A DNA stretch of 64,000 nt from Puffinus mauretanicus. Taxonomy: Eukaryota; Chordata; Aves; Procellariiformes; Procellariidae. The notes beneath the pieces were generated by a model. That model made no database searches. It was not told where the DNA came from and saw nothing but the letters and a program-made list of their open reading frames with translations. Of the stretch, positions 36,711 through 48,200 are shown piece by piece. The stretch is taken from contig JAJKFH010001359.1 in assembly GCA_023333565.1 (NCBI GenBank), forward strand, positions 558,001 through 622,000, written 5' to 3'. The stretch's first letter is position 1, and each line of letters begins with the position of its first letter. The position numbers were made by a program, and so were the translations under genes.

Positions 36711-39350
36711 AAGTGACATCTTTTTCAGAAGTGGTTAGTATCTGATGTACCCGCAGACATATAGAAATCTGAACTAGTGTTGGTGCTCTTATGGAAGTTA
36801 ACCTTCTCTAAAGGTCTGTGCTGTTTTCTCCGTCTCTGAGCAATGTGTTAGTACTAATCCTTGTATAACCCACCACTACAGAAGGTACTCTGTCTTAAAT
36901 GTGATGTGTACGGTTATCTGGTTGCATGCTCTGCTCAGATGAAAGGGTGGTATGTTTTTTTTGTTTTGTTTGTGTATGGAAGAGTTAAAGGAAGATAAGC
37001 AATTCTTTTATCTTTGTTCTTATGTATAACTGAACTTTTTGGCAGGACTATTTTGAATGTAAAAATCTGCATTCATTTCTAAGTTGGTTGAAAATGACAC
37101 CAATTAATGTAGTGTAAATTCATACTGTAAATACAAATTAAAATGCTTTAATCCTTTGATAAATCAGGTTGTAGACAGGGATTCTGTGTTTATCTATGTC
37201 ACGGGAAGAGGTTACCATGATCAGCTATCTGTCACTACCCTTCTGTGGATGGTTGCTAAAAAAGCTGCTCACGTGAATGCTCTCTAAAACTCCCTTTAAA
37301 TGTGTAGGTTTAAGCAGTTGAAATTCGTGGGCTGATTTAGCTCATTAGTTTCTTGACACAACTAGGTGGATCTGGGAGCACTTGCACAAGCAGTGCCTGA
37401 TAGCAGATTTGTTGAGTGTCCTGTCTACTGGAAAATACTGCCAAGTAGATTAGAGTATTACAACTTCTTCCACTGAATTAGCTAGATCTGGAAGAGGTTA
37501 TCTGTCTTTTTTTTTTCTTCCCACTTCTGTTGGTAATTTTGACCTTTTAGATATATGTTGTTTCTTTTTCTTCAAAAAAGAAGAAAAAAACATGGGAGTC
37601 ATGTGAGTGAGCACTTCCTTAAGTTGTCTTGAACTTGGTTACCTATGGTGGACCTAATTCACAAATAGTATGTAATGTGGTGTGTTATAATTGGTGTGAC
37701 TAAGGAAGCACAGAAAGGCAGGTTTAAATATATGTTAGGTCTGTTTAAGTCTGTGGTTGGGAAATCTAGCAGGTGTAAATAAAAATAATTTAACTTTCTC
37801 TTGTTTTACCTCTGAGGCAAGATTCTCAAGCCGATAAAAGATATGAAGGCTACCGAGTTCACACATCTCCATAGTTTGCTGATTGCACATTGAATATGTC
37901 TGATTGGAGAATACTCTATATGCTATAAGTGATTCAGTGACTAATTACTACTCGTTCTTTTCTTGCTAATTGTTTCATATTCATTTTCTGAATGTATTCC
38001 TAAAATCAAAGTAATTGATTTCCAATATATGTCATTCAGTTTAGTTCCTTTTTCACTGGTATATACTAGCAGATATATCATAAGAAAAGTTCGATTAGAT
38101 GGCTGACTGCCTAGCATCTCTCTGGGTAACTGTAGATTTAAAATGGCATTAAAGTGCATTCCAAGTTGTTCATGTTTTAATGACCACTCATTTGACTTTC
38201 TGCTGAAGGTGCAGAACAATTTTCTTCCCTACTACTTCCTGGCTGTCTAAGGCAGAGAGGCTGAATGAATTCAGAAATATTGTACCTATCTGTTGTGTTT
38301 GGTATCTCTGCCTCCCCACTTTTTTCAGTGGCTTGTCCTTCGGTCAGCACAAAGTAATTTGCTTACTCTGTTCCAGAGAAGGAGCTTTTCCCTGCTTTTC
38401 TGCTCTATGTTCCACCCACTTACACATACACACAGACCATACTCAAATATAGATTGAAGTCTGGAGTAAAACAGAACTTAATATTGCCTGAACACATCTA
38501 AAGGGGAAATTCTAAACAGTATCTGGAACTAATCATGTTTTGCTAGCGTAGATACATTTTCTGCATTGCTCTAACAGCAAAATCAAGCTTTGAGTATTTC
38601 AGGAACTGAGATAACTGGGCCAATTTAGGCAATGTAGACACAGGCTTTGTGATAGTATTTTGTCAAAAATACTGTTTTTTTTTTTAAGCAGCCTAATAGT
38701 ATTCGAACCTTAGTGGTGGGCCTACTCTTCAAATAGAGTGTAGGCTCTTCCTACTCAAATGCATCCTCCTTGCACTACCTGCATGTCCTATGTATAGTGG
38801 TTACAGTACCATACATTTCAGTTGTGCCTATATAAAGGCTGCAATGGTAGTAAAGATAAGCATTCGAATATTTTTGTTTAACTTGTTGGCACAGAGGTAA
38901 GTGGTGTGGGATAGTACTGGGCTGTTTGGAGACTGCATTGTTTAGTAAATCAGTATTTTTTTCAACTGAGGATTAAGACCTATTTTAGGGTTGTGGAAAG
39001 ATCAGCAGTTTGGTTCCATTAAGATGTAGGAGTAAGTAAATACTTGCAGACAGTAATTATAGCCTGGTTTTGTTCCCCTGATGAGGAGAAATGGAGGTTC
39101 TGATTCCTGGGGAGGAGGAGGGCTGGAGGGAATGGAAGGGTGGCAGGAAGACAGATGAGGCAAAAGGGGTTGCATTTTAAAAATCTTTAAAAAACACTGT
39201 CATAAGTGGTTAGACAAAGTTTAATGTTAGCTTGTGATAGAGGAAAACCAGCATGGAGTAACTCAGTGATTGATGAGTCACTCAAGATTCAGTTAGAAAA
39301 AAAAATCATCTTTAAATAAACTGTATAGCAGTTGAGATGCTCTGATACTG
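36711..39350. other. AT-rich sequence, no gene recognised
   Basis: No gene or clear transposon. Near 37,561-37,593 a pyrimidine tract (TTTCTTTTTCTTC) is followed by a nearly complementary purine tract, a small imperfect foldback. A T10 run lies near 38,674. A purine-rich segment at 39,085-39,170 is low-complexity. Confidence 0.65.
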
Positions 39351-39352
39351 AG

Positions 39353-39718
39353 CTACTTCAGGTACAGAGAAAATACTGTGCAGGGTTCCAGTTTGGGATG
39401 ATACTGCTCTGAAAACTTGGTCATTGCTGGCAGTTTGTTTCTGGCCAAAGCTGACTGATCCAAATCATCATGTTGTTCATATATACTCATTGCAGAACTT
39501 TGTATGTAGCCAGAAGGGTGCTTAGGTTTTTTCTTTGAGAGTAATGCATTGGCCATCTGCACTCTCTGTGCCTGCAAACGGAATACAGCTTTTGCCTTAA
39601 TGGTGTCCACCCAAGAAGAACTTAATAAAATCTTCAATAGATGAAATTGTGACTCACAGTTGCACAGTTTAGCACATACTGTGCTTATCTCACAGACAAT
39701 AGGATGCCTTGGTCTGGT
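39353..39718 (-). other. Unidentified minus-strand open frame, possibly a decayed coding segment
   Basis: A 122-codon frame is open on the minus strand from just after a TAA (39,719-39,721) to the TAG at 39,353. It has no ATG near its start; the first possible near-cognate start is a TTG at 39,637. The predicted protein is soluble-looking: SSSWVDTIKAKAVFRLQAQR, then a KKKPKHP basic patch, then an acidic EQHDDLD stretch. An overlapping frame one base away (39,846-39,687) adds 53 open codons upstream, and another frame stays open for a few codons past the 3' end. This would fit a coding region broken by two indels. I recognise no family. By my rough estimate, one or two frames this long are expected by chance in 64 kb of such AT-rich DNA, so length alone proves nothing. 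Confidence 0.25.
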
Positions 39719-39894
39719 TTAGAATTTGGCTCAATATGACTATCATCTGTTATTTTAATACAGAGCTCCTGTTGCCTACAGTGGGACTTCTCCTTACGGG
39801 ATGATGGCAGAACATGTATAATACTCTGAAATATCCTTAAAAATACCTACATGCCAAGTGCTTTGTTTCATATTAACTGCTCACTTTTGAAGAG

Positions 39895-40070
39895 AACACT
39901 GGACCTACTCCAGCAAAGCACTCAAACATGGACTTAATTGTAGGCACACAAATAGCTTCTGTTCATGCAGTATGGCTTGGCACAAATCCAAAAATTAAGT
40001 ACCTGCCCACAGAAGGACTAGGTTGGAACTACTGAGGGCTATTGAAGTCAATAGGAATGTGTTAGTATGC
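39895..40070 (-). repeat. Old sauropsid repeat, longest relic in the window
   Basis: Read on the minus strand it runs from a segment reading CATTCCTATTGACTTCAATA (about 40,042-40,061) to GTGCCTACAATTAAGTCCAT and GAGTGCTTTGCTGGAGTAGG near 39,905-39,950. This follows the classical pattern 'cccattgacttcaatggg ... cttaagtgctttgctgaatcgggg'. It is clearly the same kind of element as the relics at 11.5, 14.7 and 33.5 kb, in the opposite direction. Confidence 0.6.
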
Positions 40071-41164
40071 TTAATGGTAAACAAATGAGTAAGTGCTGGC
40101 TTAGCCCACAGTGTTTGCCATCTTCAGAACAGATTTTTCTGTTGCTCAGTGAACCCCCTCTCCTTTCACCCAAGACAATGTTTCTCCGGTTTTCCATCAC
40201 CTGTGTCGAAGTTCAGCATGATATCTTCACATGGCCATTGCTTTGAGAGCTGTAAAGACAACCTCAATTATAGCAGCAATACCAGGTTTATAACTGCTGT
40301 TTTTTTTTCAGTTTTAGCACTCATCTTCAACATCCTTAGTGGGGAGATGCCTTATAATAAAAATATTTGTATGAACATGTGCATATTCTGAGGCCTAGTG
40401 AATAAAGATGGGGTTTAAAAATCTCAGTTCTGTTGTGGGCTTTCCTTCTGACCTTGTATCTATGAACTTAAGACAAGACAGCTCAGCTCCTTTGTAGATC
40501 AGTGCTTCTTGTGGTACAATGAGGAACATGAAACATACCTTCTGAGTAGTATAGTCCTGTTTGCCCAGCTGTCTCTACTAGTAAGCTGTAATACCTTTGC
40601 TGGACAATGATTTCAAGCCCAGCTGTCTTATGGATGGGACTGAACGGGGTGATTTTACGTGGCTGTCTATTTGAAGTGGAGTGTTATAAAATATTCACCG
40701 AAAAACAAAGTCTTCATGTCTTTTAGCAGGAAGGACAGGAGAAAAGGAATTTTTACCAGGCATATATGAACTCTGAAGATTCTGAATGGCTTATTATAGA
40801 TTCTGTTTAAAAACAAAACAAATGACCCACAAACTGCTAAAAGCGTATCTGGATGCACTCATGTAATTTCACAAGTCTGCCTGGGTTTCAGGGATAGTTT
40901 TGTGAAGAAAATCTCTTGCAGCAACAGGTAGAGCTGGGAAATTGGTATGGAGAGTGCTTTGAATACAGATCTCTACTCATAGTTAATGATTCAAAATAAA
41001 TTTGGCATCTTGGTATGTTGCATTTTTGTTGGCTTTGTTGCTCATCTGTGCCTTATAGACAAGTTCTGAGCTATATTGTATTGTAGACAAAGAAAAAGAG
41101 AAAATTCCCATTAAAGAGGATTACAAACTAAGTAGAAAAGATGGGTAAAATGACGGGAAAATGA
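40071..41164. other. AT-rich sequence, no gene recognised
   Basis: Short open frames only (for example 40,149-40,391 plus, 80 codons), without motif. A pyrimidine tract ending in CAG near 40,301-40,311 is followed within a few bases by a stop. Confidence 0.6.
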
Positions 41165-41167
41165 AAG

Positions 41168-41290
41168 TACCTCCATTTTATAGATGAAGTTATGAAGCTT
41201 GGAAAACTTGTTTAGAAATACACAGAATGTCAGTGGTCCTACTGAGAACTGAATCAAGCTTGAGATCCAGCTTTCTTTAACCTACATGTC
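41168..41290 (-). repeat. MIR-family SINE fragment
   Basis: In the plus direction it reads as reverse-complement MIR: CTCCATTTTATAGATGAAG, AAAACTTGTTTAGAAATACACAG (against 'taacttgcccaaggtcacacag'), GTCAGTGG, CTGAATCAAGC, ending near CTTTCTTTAACC. Motif order and spacing match the tRNA-derived MIR body. It is strongly diverged, as expected for a SINE inherited from early amniotes. Confidence 0.75.
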
Positions 41291-41888
41291 GTGGAACCAG
41301 GTCATAATATATTTCCAGATCCCTTCAGAAAGCCAAACTAAAGCTTTTTGCTACAGGCTATAGTATGTTTCTCATCTGATGTAGTGGTGGTATTAAAGCT
41401 CATTAGAATTAATCATCAGTTTAAATTGCTTCACCACAATCCCAGAGAGTGTCACCTCTGGGATGCATGCTTTTGAATCTCATGTTTTCTTGCTGTGCCT
41501 TTCAGAGTGTTCCCCTCAAGGTTTATCATCAGAAAGGCTGAATGATTCCTGTGGTGCGTCACGAAATCAAATGTGCAACATTGCTAAACTTTGTGTGAAT
41601 GTTCTTTTCAGAACTTCTCCACAAAACCTCATTGAGGGTATTCCAGCTTCAGGAACGTATAACAGAGAAGGGGCAAGTGGCAGTTTGCCATCATAGTTTT
41701 GTGACATGCCTGGTTCTGAAGGATGGGGGACTCTATTGAGGAGGAGGCTGAATCATCATTGTTGGTGTAACCGAAAAACATGAAACCCTGCTGCATGGTT
41801 CTGGTGTTTCAGATGTTCCTGGCTCTGCTGAATTCTCTCATAAGTTGCTGCTGACTCAGGCCTTGTAGTGGAGCTGGCTTTTACCTGC
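41291..41888. other. Unique sequence between the MIR copy and the LTR
   Basis: Includes a 77-codon plus frame (41,463-41,696). A reasonable splice acceptor (TTGCTGTGCCTTTCAG, near 41,489-41,504) lies inside it. The part after the acceptor reads SPQGLSSERLNDSC and ends at a TAG with no donor. I recognise no family; if real it would be a terminal exon, but chance is likelier. Confidence 0.5.
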
Positions 41889-42228
41889 TGTGCTGGTTTT
41901 GGCTGGGATAGAGTTAATTTTCTTCATAGTAGCTAGGATGGGGCTATGCTTTGTATTTGTGCTGGAAACAGTGTTGGTAATACAGTCAAGGTCTTTTCTG
42001 CTTCTCATACCACCCTGCCAATGACTAGGCACAAGAAGTTGGGAAGGGGACACAGCTGGGACAGCTGACTCAACTGACCAAAGGGATATTCCATACCATA
42101 TGAGATCATGCTCAGCATATAAAGCTGGGGGAAGAAGAAGAAAGGGGGGGGACATTCAGAGTTATGGCGTTTTGTCTTCCCAAATAACCATTACGCGTGA
42201 TGGAGCCCCTGCTTTCCTGGAGATGGAG
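41889..42228 (+). mobile_element. Endogenous-retrovirus LTR fragment (solo, 3'-truncated)
   Basis: Starts with TGTGCTGGTTTTGGCTGGG, the 5' end of an LTR family that I recognise from many neoavian genomes. Further landmarks are the early AGAGTTAATTTTCTTCATAG, the GGGACACAGCTGGGACAGCT block, GACCAAAGGGATATTCCATA, the promoter TATA box (ATATAAA at 42,117-42,123), a purine-rich stretch, and TTACGCGTGATGGAGCC in the presumed transcribed part. Resemblance stops near 42,228 (CCTGGAGATGG), so the polyadenylation part and the closing CA end are missing. A short internal segment also seems deleted near 41,980, compared with the form I remember. No gag, pol or env sequence is adjacent, so it is a solo or truncated LTR. 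Divergence looks low, suggesting a younger insertion than the MIR and CR1 copies. Confidence 0.88.
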
Positions 42229-45200
42229 AAAACTGGTGCTTACTTTTCCCGCATAAATTAATTATGGTTTTTTAATTGGAGGTTTTCCTGTTTGCTTAGT
42301 CTAAATAGTTGCTGTAACATGCAAACAATGACCCATACCTCATTAATGTTTGTGTCAATTTCTGCAATTGCAGTTCTCGCAGTAGCAGAATTAGGGTTTC
42401 TGGTCTATGATGACTAATGCAAATAATATATGAATTCATTTATTGGAGAAATGTAATGATGGCAAAAATGCAGCATATGTCTCAACAGGAATCAATTTTC
42501 CATGGACACTGCTTATTAGTCCCACAGTTCATTATGTTCTATATACTCTGTTTCCCTTCATTTACAGCAGAAACAGATCACAGAAGTGGTCAATGGATGA
42601 GAGTGATTCCCACAGCAGTTACAATTTTTTATGAAGAGTTTATTAGTATATACCTCTTTTGAGGCATGTTGTGCCATTTTATGACCAGAATGCAACTGTA
42701 AGTCTGCTGACATCACTGGAATTTGCTTCTAATCCACCTATTTTGTGTTTGTGCTAATCTCGAGGTAGAGCTGAGATTAGTTGGCTGTTCACAGAAACAT
42801 TTTATTTTGAAGTTGATTTTTTTGAAGAAAAATATATTTAAACTATTATTTCAAAATAAAAGTCAGACTTCTAAAGTATCACAAAGAGAATACTTTGGTT
42901 GAGGGTCGGTGTTAAAGTTCAGTAGAAGGTACATTTTAGTTCACACTGGTTAAATTTCCCAAGAACAACAACAGACATTATGATCAAACATATTTCTTAA
43001 ACTGAACAATTGTTCTCGTTTGTTTTTCAGGAGGGTTTCTGTTGTGTACATGCACCGTGCACTAAAATCCTGAAGTTGTGGCAGTCATGAGAGATGTTGC
43101 AAGTGTTCTGATCCCTCAACACACTATTAATTCAGATAAAGCAGTTGTAGGTGCTGTAAGGTCACACTGAGTTTAATGAAAGCTTAAGTTTTGGCCCATT
43201 ATGTATTTGTGGTTCAGATCCACAATACTTTACTGTATAAAGTAGCTATGGGAGATTCCTTAAATCCTGCTAGCTTCTCACTGGCTGAATAATTTGCCAT
43301 ATCTTCATGTGTGCACCAGTCCAGAAAAGCACTTAAACTGGTTTATAACTTCAAGCAATCAAGTAGTCTGGTGAGCTTTGTCATGCTGTTAATGTGTAAC
43401 TAAGATGAAATGAGCCCTAGGTTGGGTTCTTTTGAAAATGTCCTTTAAAGAGAACAATAACCTGAGTTAACAGCAAAATAATCAATGTTGTTATGACAAT
43501 AATTCAGCAGTGTACCTGCAAAAAAATAGCCGTGAAACATTGTGGAGTATCTTGCGTGTGATGTTTTAAAAGCAAGAGACACATACTCAAAATGTCTCAT
43601 TGTGGATAGGATGGAAGTGAAAGAAAAACCTTCAGATTTTTTCCAATGATTTTCCAATGTTTGGTAAAGGAGAAACTGGGGGACAAGGTGGAGGGGGAGT
43701 GTTATTTGAAGGCATTCCGCTTTGGTTTGCCTTTTTCTGCACAGTGACTGGAATGACACATCTTAGAGCTTCTGTGTGCCACCTGAAATCTCAAATGCCC
43801 GAAAGGCTTTCTTTCCCTACCTTTAAATACAAACTTTGACTTGATGTCTTTCACAAAGACAGATGAAAATAACTAAAGGGCAGTGAGCTTGCTTTGGGTG
43901 ATATCAGTGGAACCTGCTGTCAATAATTATTACTGCAAATAGTAATAATAAAAAAAAAATTTAAAAAGTAAAACAGTTAACTTTGGACAAGAACAAGTAC
44001 TGAATATTTACATTTGCTGTCTAAATCTAATTGGAACAGTGGGTCTTTCCCTGTGAATAGGGACAATGCGTGCTGGGAACAAAGTTATTAGCAAATCTCT
44101 CATTGACTTCAATTGTGTAGGATGCAAGTATAAAATGACAAGTAACTATGACTGTATGTAGGTATTGAAGAGAGAGATAAATTAAAAATGTGGTTAAATG
44201 GAAATAAAGCAATTGAGGAGATCTTCTAGTTGTCCTTCCTGAATGCTTTTAGATATCTTTGCAAAACCCACAAAAATAATACTGCATATGTGAAGATTGT
44301 ATCCTTTGAGTGTTTCTCAGTTCTCTCCTCTGGTTTGTAATGAGTAGGGGGAAAAAAAGTGCTTGCCTATAAAGTGTTTAGTGAGCTGGTTCTGATTCAT
44401 CTGGTAACGGTGGTGGGTTTTTTCTGTCTTCTTTGAAGTGCTGGTGCTCTTTGCGCTTGACAAAGAGCAATTGAATTATCCTGCTCTGTGTTTTTAAAAT
44501 GTTTTAGTAGCTATAAAGAAGAATGTTGCTTTGGTTTTTCCAGAATGTTGTATCTGCATAAATATGCAATTGTATTATCTTGGAGCCTGAGACAAATGGA
44601 AGGGTTGTGTCAAAGAACTGAGGGATGGTCTTGCCATCTTGGATTTGGTCAATATATTGTTGTGTTACAAAACCTGAAAGGGACTTCCTGCCCCTTCAAA
44701 CATGAGTTTTATTTTAAATTTATAAATACAATTCTTTTTTTCAGAGCTAATGGCTTCTATCCAACAAATTTTGGATGGTCTTTTAAATAAAAATAAAACA
44801 TGTTCTTTTAAATAGTCTTGTTAAGGCACAGATTTTTTGCTTACATTAAGCAGATGGATTGGAGTAAGAAATAATTTCAATCTAAGAGTCAACCTCAGTA
44901 TCAGGTTTTCAAAAACGATGACAAACTAGTCAATGGAAGAAAAATAAATTAGTGGATATTGCAAGGAAACAGTAGTTTTTCTGGGTCTGAATGTAGACTA
45001 ATTAATGTGATATTATGCATGTAGACTCTATTTTGGTTAATGATCAAGTCCCATCACTGAAATAGTCTGGAATGTTATGACTTATTAGTGCTTCTCCACC
45101 TATATTTTTGATGTATCAAAATCATATAGGCTAACCAGAGAAAAAGCTGTAAATTTTAAAAAAAAAATGTGCAGTGGGGAGGGGGGGGAGGAGAAAAAAT

Positions 45201-48200
45201 ATTCTTTGCCTTTATAATTTTCCTAGAGTTTCTTTTCTTTCCCCCTACTGTTAATTTCCAGCACCGTCCAATAGTAACAGCCTTTCTCATAAGAAAAAAT
45301 ATTAATTAAAATCAATGATCTCCTAAATTAAATTGCCAGATTATTTGGAACAAGTATCTCAGAGTAAAAGAGAAGATGCTAATTAATACAATAAATTGTT
45401 TTAATTTCTATCTCTTAAACAGATCACCACATTGTTACCATTGTGACTAAGATGTGAATTATTGGAAAACCATTGTTTGAAACCTACAGAGCATGCTAAA
45501 TGAGCTCACTAAGAGACTTTATACTGAACCCTTAACTGAAGATTCATATTGTACGTTATAAGGATGAATGGTTTTCCGTGGGAGTGCAAGAAGCCCAGCC
45601 TTTTACACAGTGCCTCTTATTGGAAATTTTTAATGGTTTTAACCTGACATCCATTTTGCATGAAGAAGCTACATTTACATGCAGTTGTGCATACAAATAA
45701 CCAAGAAAATGTGCTTGCAGTCCTAAGTATTGTTTACACTGGCAGAAGTTGATGTGTGCAAACATTTTTAGCCATGTTGAACTAGAAACCACTCTTTATT
45801 TTTCTATTTTTGATTTCCTGCCTGGCTTGACAAACTTCCCTCAGCTAGCCAAAATTTCTGTAATAGGTGAGAACATCCTGGATACTGCATGTAACAGATT
45901 TTTACCTTTGGGGCATGTAACATTAACCTTCCTCTGCCTTTCAGATGAGTTAGGACTCTGTCCTGTTTTAATTGGGCCAGGTGTTTCAAAGCAGCAATAG
46001 AGATTCTGCCTAAACAGCATGATTTAGATGACAAAGCAGTCCTAGCTTCTGTACTTCTGTACTGCCAAGTCAATTAAGAAGATGCTACTCTTCCATCATG
46101 GCATGCTGTAGTCTGTCAGCCAAGTAAAAGAATGGCTACAACTAGAAAGATAAAAGTTTGTGAGTTTTTAGCTTGGGGGTTTTCTTTGAGGGGAAGAGGG
46201 GTTGGGAGGTTGTTTGTATTAAGCCAGAAGCATGTCCAGACTGTGGGGGAAGACCCTCATTTTGGACAGTTGCCAAATATGCAGTTCAGGCTTATACAAT
46301 TGAAGAGCATGCTCCCCCCCGCCTTAAGAAAAGAGAAGCTAAAGAAGCAAATTGCTCCTACCACACATTCAACATCAAAATCTCTTAACAATACAGTGTC
46401 AAGGTATTTTGGTCCAAATATTACTTGAAATGATTTATTTATTTTAGACCTTGTAAATCAAGAAAAGGACATTTATATTAGCCATGTACAATTAAAGAAC
46501 ATTCTTAATTTATGTGCAACTTCTGCTGATTTTAGTAGGATAATATTATTTCTTGAAATAAGTTCATAATAAATATATTTTTTTTTCCTGAGTAAGCCCT
46601 CTGCTCTGTCCAGATAATACCTATGCTTTTTGGGCTGCATTTCATTCAGGTTCTAGTAATCCATGTTTATCCCAGATGTTGGAAGAGCTTCATCATCCAG
46701 GCTTGATGAAAGAAACACATAAGTGAATATTCTCTAGAAACTGAGGACGACATGATGATGAATTTCTCCCAATCTCTTGATGAAGGTTTGGTGTTCTGCC
46801 TGGGTTTTTTTCTTTGTAATATAAATTTACCCAGAAGTTTGAAAAAGTGTGGATGTTTTTTGCCCTTTATTTTTGAAGTTCTCTAAAGAAAGGGTAAACA
46901 TATTTATATGTTTATGTAGTCTTTGCATAGCTATAGGTAGTATTAATATAACTAGAATCCCCCAAACACCTGGGGCTTAAAAAAAGATCTGGGAAAAAAC
47001 ACTAAGCCCAGATACAGATGTAGATTTTCTGTATGCAAGATAATTTCCCTCTGGGGTAGGGAAGGTGCAGCACATAGCTGCCCCATCAATACTGTATTAG
47101 TCTCTGCTCTGAGACTTTTTCACTTCCCTTCCCTTATGTTTTTGTGGTATGATAATATAAATTAAAAATGGAATCTGCTAATGCCATCCAAAATGCCTTC
47201 TTTGCTTCAGCTGGCCAGGAGGAAAGAGAATGGAACATATCCCTATTTTATCTTCTGATGCATTAGTTTCTCCATTTCTATAGTGATTACCAAGCTGGAG
47301 CTAGACAAATTGGTGGGGTTTTTTTGACATCTAAAGCAACCAGTAAGTGGTCAAATGATGCAGCAACTGCATTACCCATCGTATCTGAAAGTGCTTCCCC
47401 TGAGGTAGGACTACACTGACCTATGGCCACTGTGTTCTGTATGTTCTCTAGTGGTGGAGAAAAAAAATGCACCTTCAAAAGCTGGGAATGCCAGTGTGAG
47501 AGGTGTGTACAGTCCACTCCTTATATAAAATTGAAAAGTCATACTTGTAAAATACTAGGTTTTTTAAATTCCATATTACTACATCCTGCCTTTCAAAGTA
47601 AGTAGCTGAATATGTATTAATTACTGAGGTGAACTTGGGAATCAAATCAGATGCTCCATCATGCTACAGTTCTGTGTCAGTGGTAATGCCAACTCATCAT
47701 TTATGGCATTTTGGTTTTGCCTTACTGATGGAGTTGTGGACATGATTCAAAGGCAGCTATTATGGATAATTTTGTCATTTGCTTATTTGAGCAGCTTCTC
47801 TTTCAAAATCTGCAGCACAACACTAAACTTTCAGTCGTGCTGACTTCATTGCATAAAAAATGACAATTACATTATTAACTGACAGGTATGTGCTTGATGA
47901 TTCATACCACTAATCTAGGCTGTATCATACACATTTTGTATCACTGAAGTGCTTACAGGGTGGTTATTCTGATTCCACCAAACCACTCAAGTGGGTTTCA
48001 GCTTAGGTTTCTAATTTTCCTAGGTAGCACACCTGGCTGGTAAAATGGACAAAGGCCATGGCTGCATGACTAAAGGAAGAGGCAGGATTATTCTTTGGCA
48101 TTTCTGGTCAGGTAATTGAGAAAGAAGGCCAGCAAATGGAGTTTTGTGCAACTGCCACAAGTTAGAACCTCTGTTAGAAATGCTTTTGAACTGCTATGAT

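Noticed and set aside
42568..42634. Possible terminal coding exon after a good splice acceptor
   Set aside because: Only about 21 codons before a stop, no donor, no partner exon and no recognised family; kept only as a remark in the block entry.
44085..44125. Another possible relic of the same repeat (TCTCATTGACTTCAATTGTG)
   Set aside because: A core-only match without the rest of the element.
46132..46428. Two overlapping plus-strand frames (98 and 71 codons)
   Set aside because: Two different frames are open over the same bases, which points to stop-poor composition; neither product is recognised.
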